A stretch of DNA of 5,317 bases from Pseudonocardia mahuensis. GTDB taxonomy: Bacteria; Actinomycetota; Actinomycetes; Mycobacteriales; Pseudonocardiaceae. Below the pieces are notes generated by a model. It was not told where the DNA came from. It worked only from the letters and a program-made list of their open reading frames with translations, and ran no database searches. The translations under genes and the position numbers were made by a program. The DNA lies in NCBI RefSeq assembly GCF_018531475.1, contig NZ_JAHDTG010000159.1:1-5317 (forward strand), written 5' to 3'. This document shows positions 5,312 through 5,317 of the stretch, in pieces. Position 1 is the stretch's first letter, and every line of letters starts with the position of its first letter.

Positions 5312-5317
5312 CAGCGC

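Overview
The window is GC-rich DNA whose genes have actinobacterial style: GTG starts, strong G/C preference at third codon positions, a GreA-type protein opening with the actinobacterial 'TDT..VWLTP.AY.RLK' pattern, and a PucR-family activator. An actinomycete of the Pseudonocardia type would fit, but the genus is an inference. No integrase, transposase, CRISPR array, rRNA or intact tRNA was seen.

Layout from left to right. (1) Positions 1-371, minus strand: 5' part of an NfeD-like membrane protein gene that runs off the left edge. (2) Positions 372-818: no intact gene, but a short protein-like stretch on the minus strand (612-815) looks like the remnant or start of an unrecognised gene. (3) Positions 819-1607, plus strand: an autonomous regulator unit. 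A TTGACA/TATTGT promoter has a 16-bp palindrome filling its spacer, and is followed directly, apparently without a leader, by a fused ArsR helix-turn-helix / SRPBCC (AHSA1-like) protein. (4) Positions 1576-2172, minus strand: a general-stress-protein (GSP17M/YflT-like) membrane protein whose middle appears to be read in the wrong frame between two compensating indels, and whose C-terminus is extended so that it overlaps the arsR-like gene tail to tail. (5) Positions 2173-2874: about 700 bases without a convincing gene, containing a hairpin plus T5 terminator-like element at 2754-2785. (6) Positions 2875-3378, plus strand: a GreA/GreB-family protein with a normal C-terminal FKBP-like domain but a rewritten N-terminal coiled-coil tip. 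(7) Positions 3379-3736: intergenic, with a very strong GC hairpin (3580-3614) between convergent genes. (8) Positions 3737-5311, minus strand: a complete PucR-family transcriptional regulator.

The genes do not form one operon: strands alternate and each gene has its own spacing. The common thread is regulation and stress: a ligand-type ArsR fusion, a stress-family membrane protein, an RNA-polymerase secondary-channel protein and a PucR activator. The most interesting points are the compact self-regulating leaderless promoter of the ArsR-SRPBCC fusion, the GreA paralogue with an altered catalytic tip, and the terminator-like hairpin in the region before it. The arsR-to-greA interval also shows signs of gene decay.
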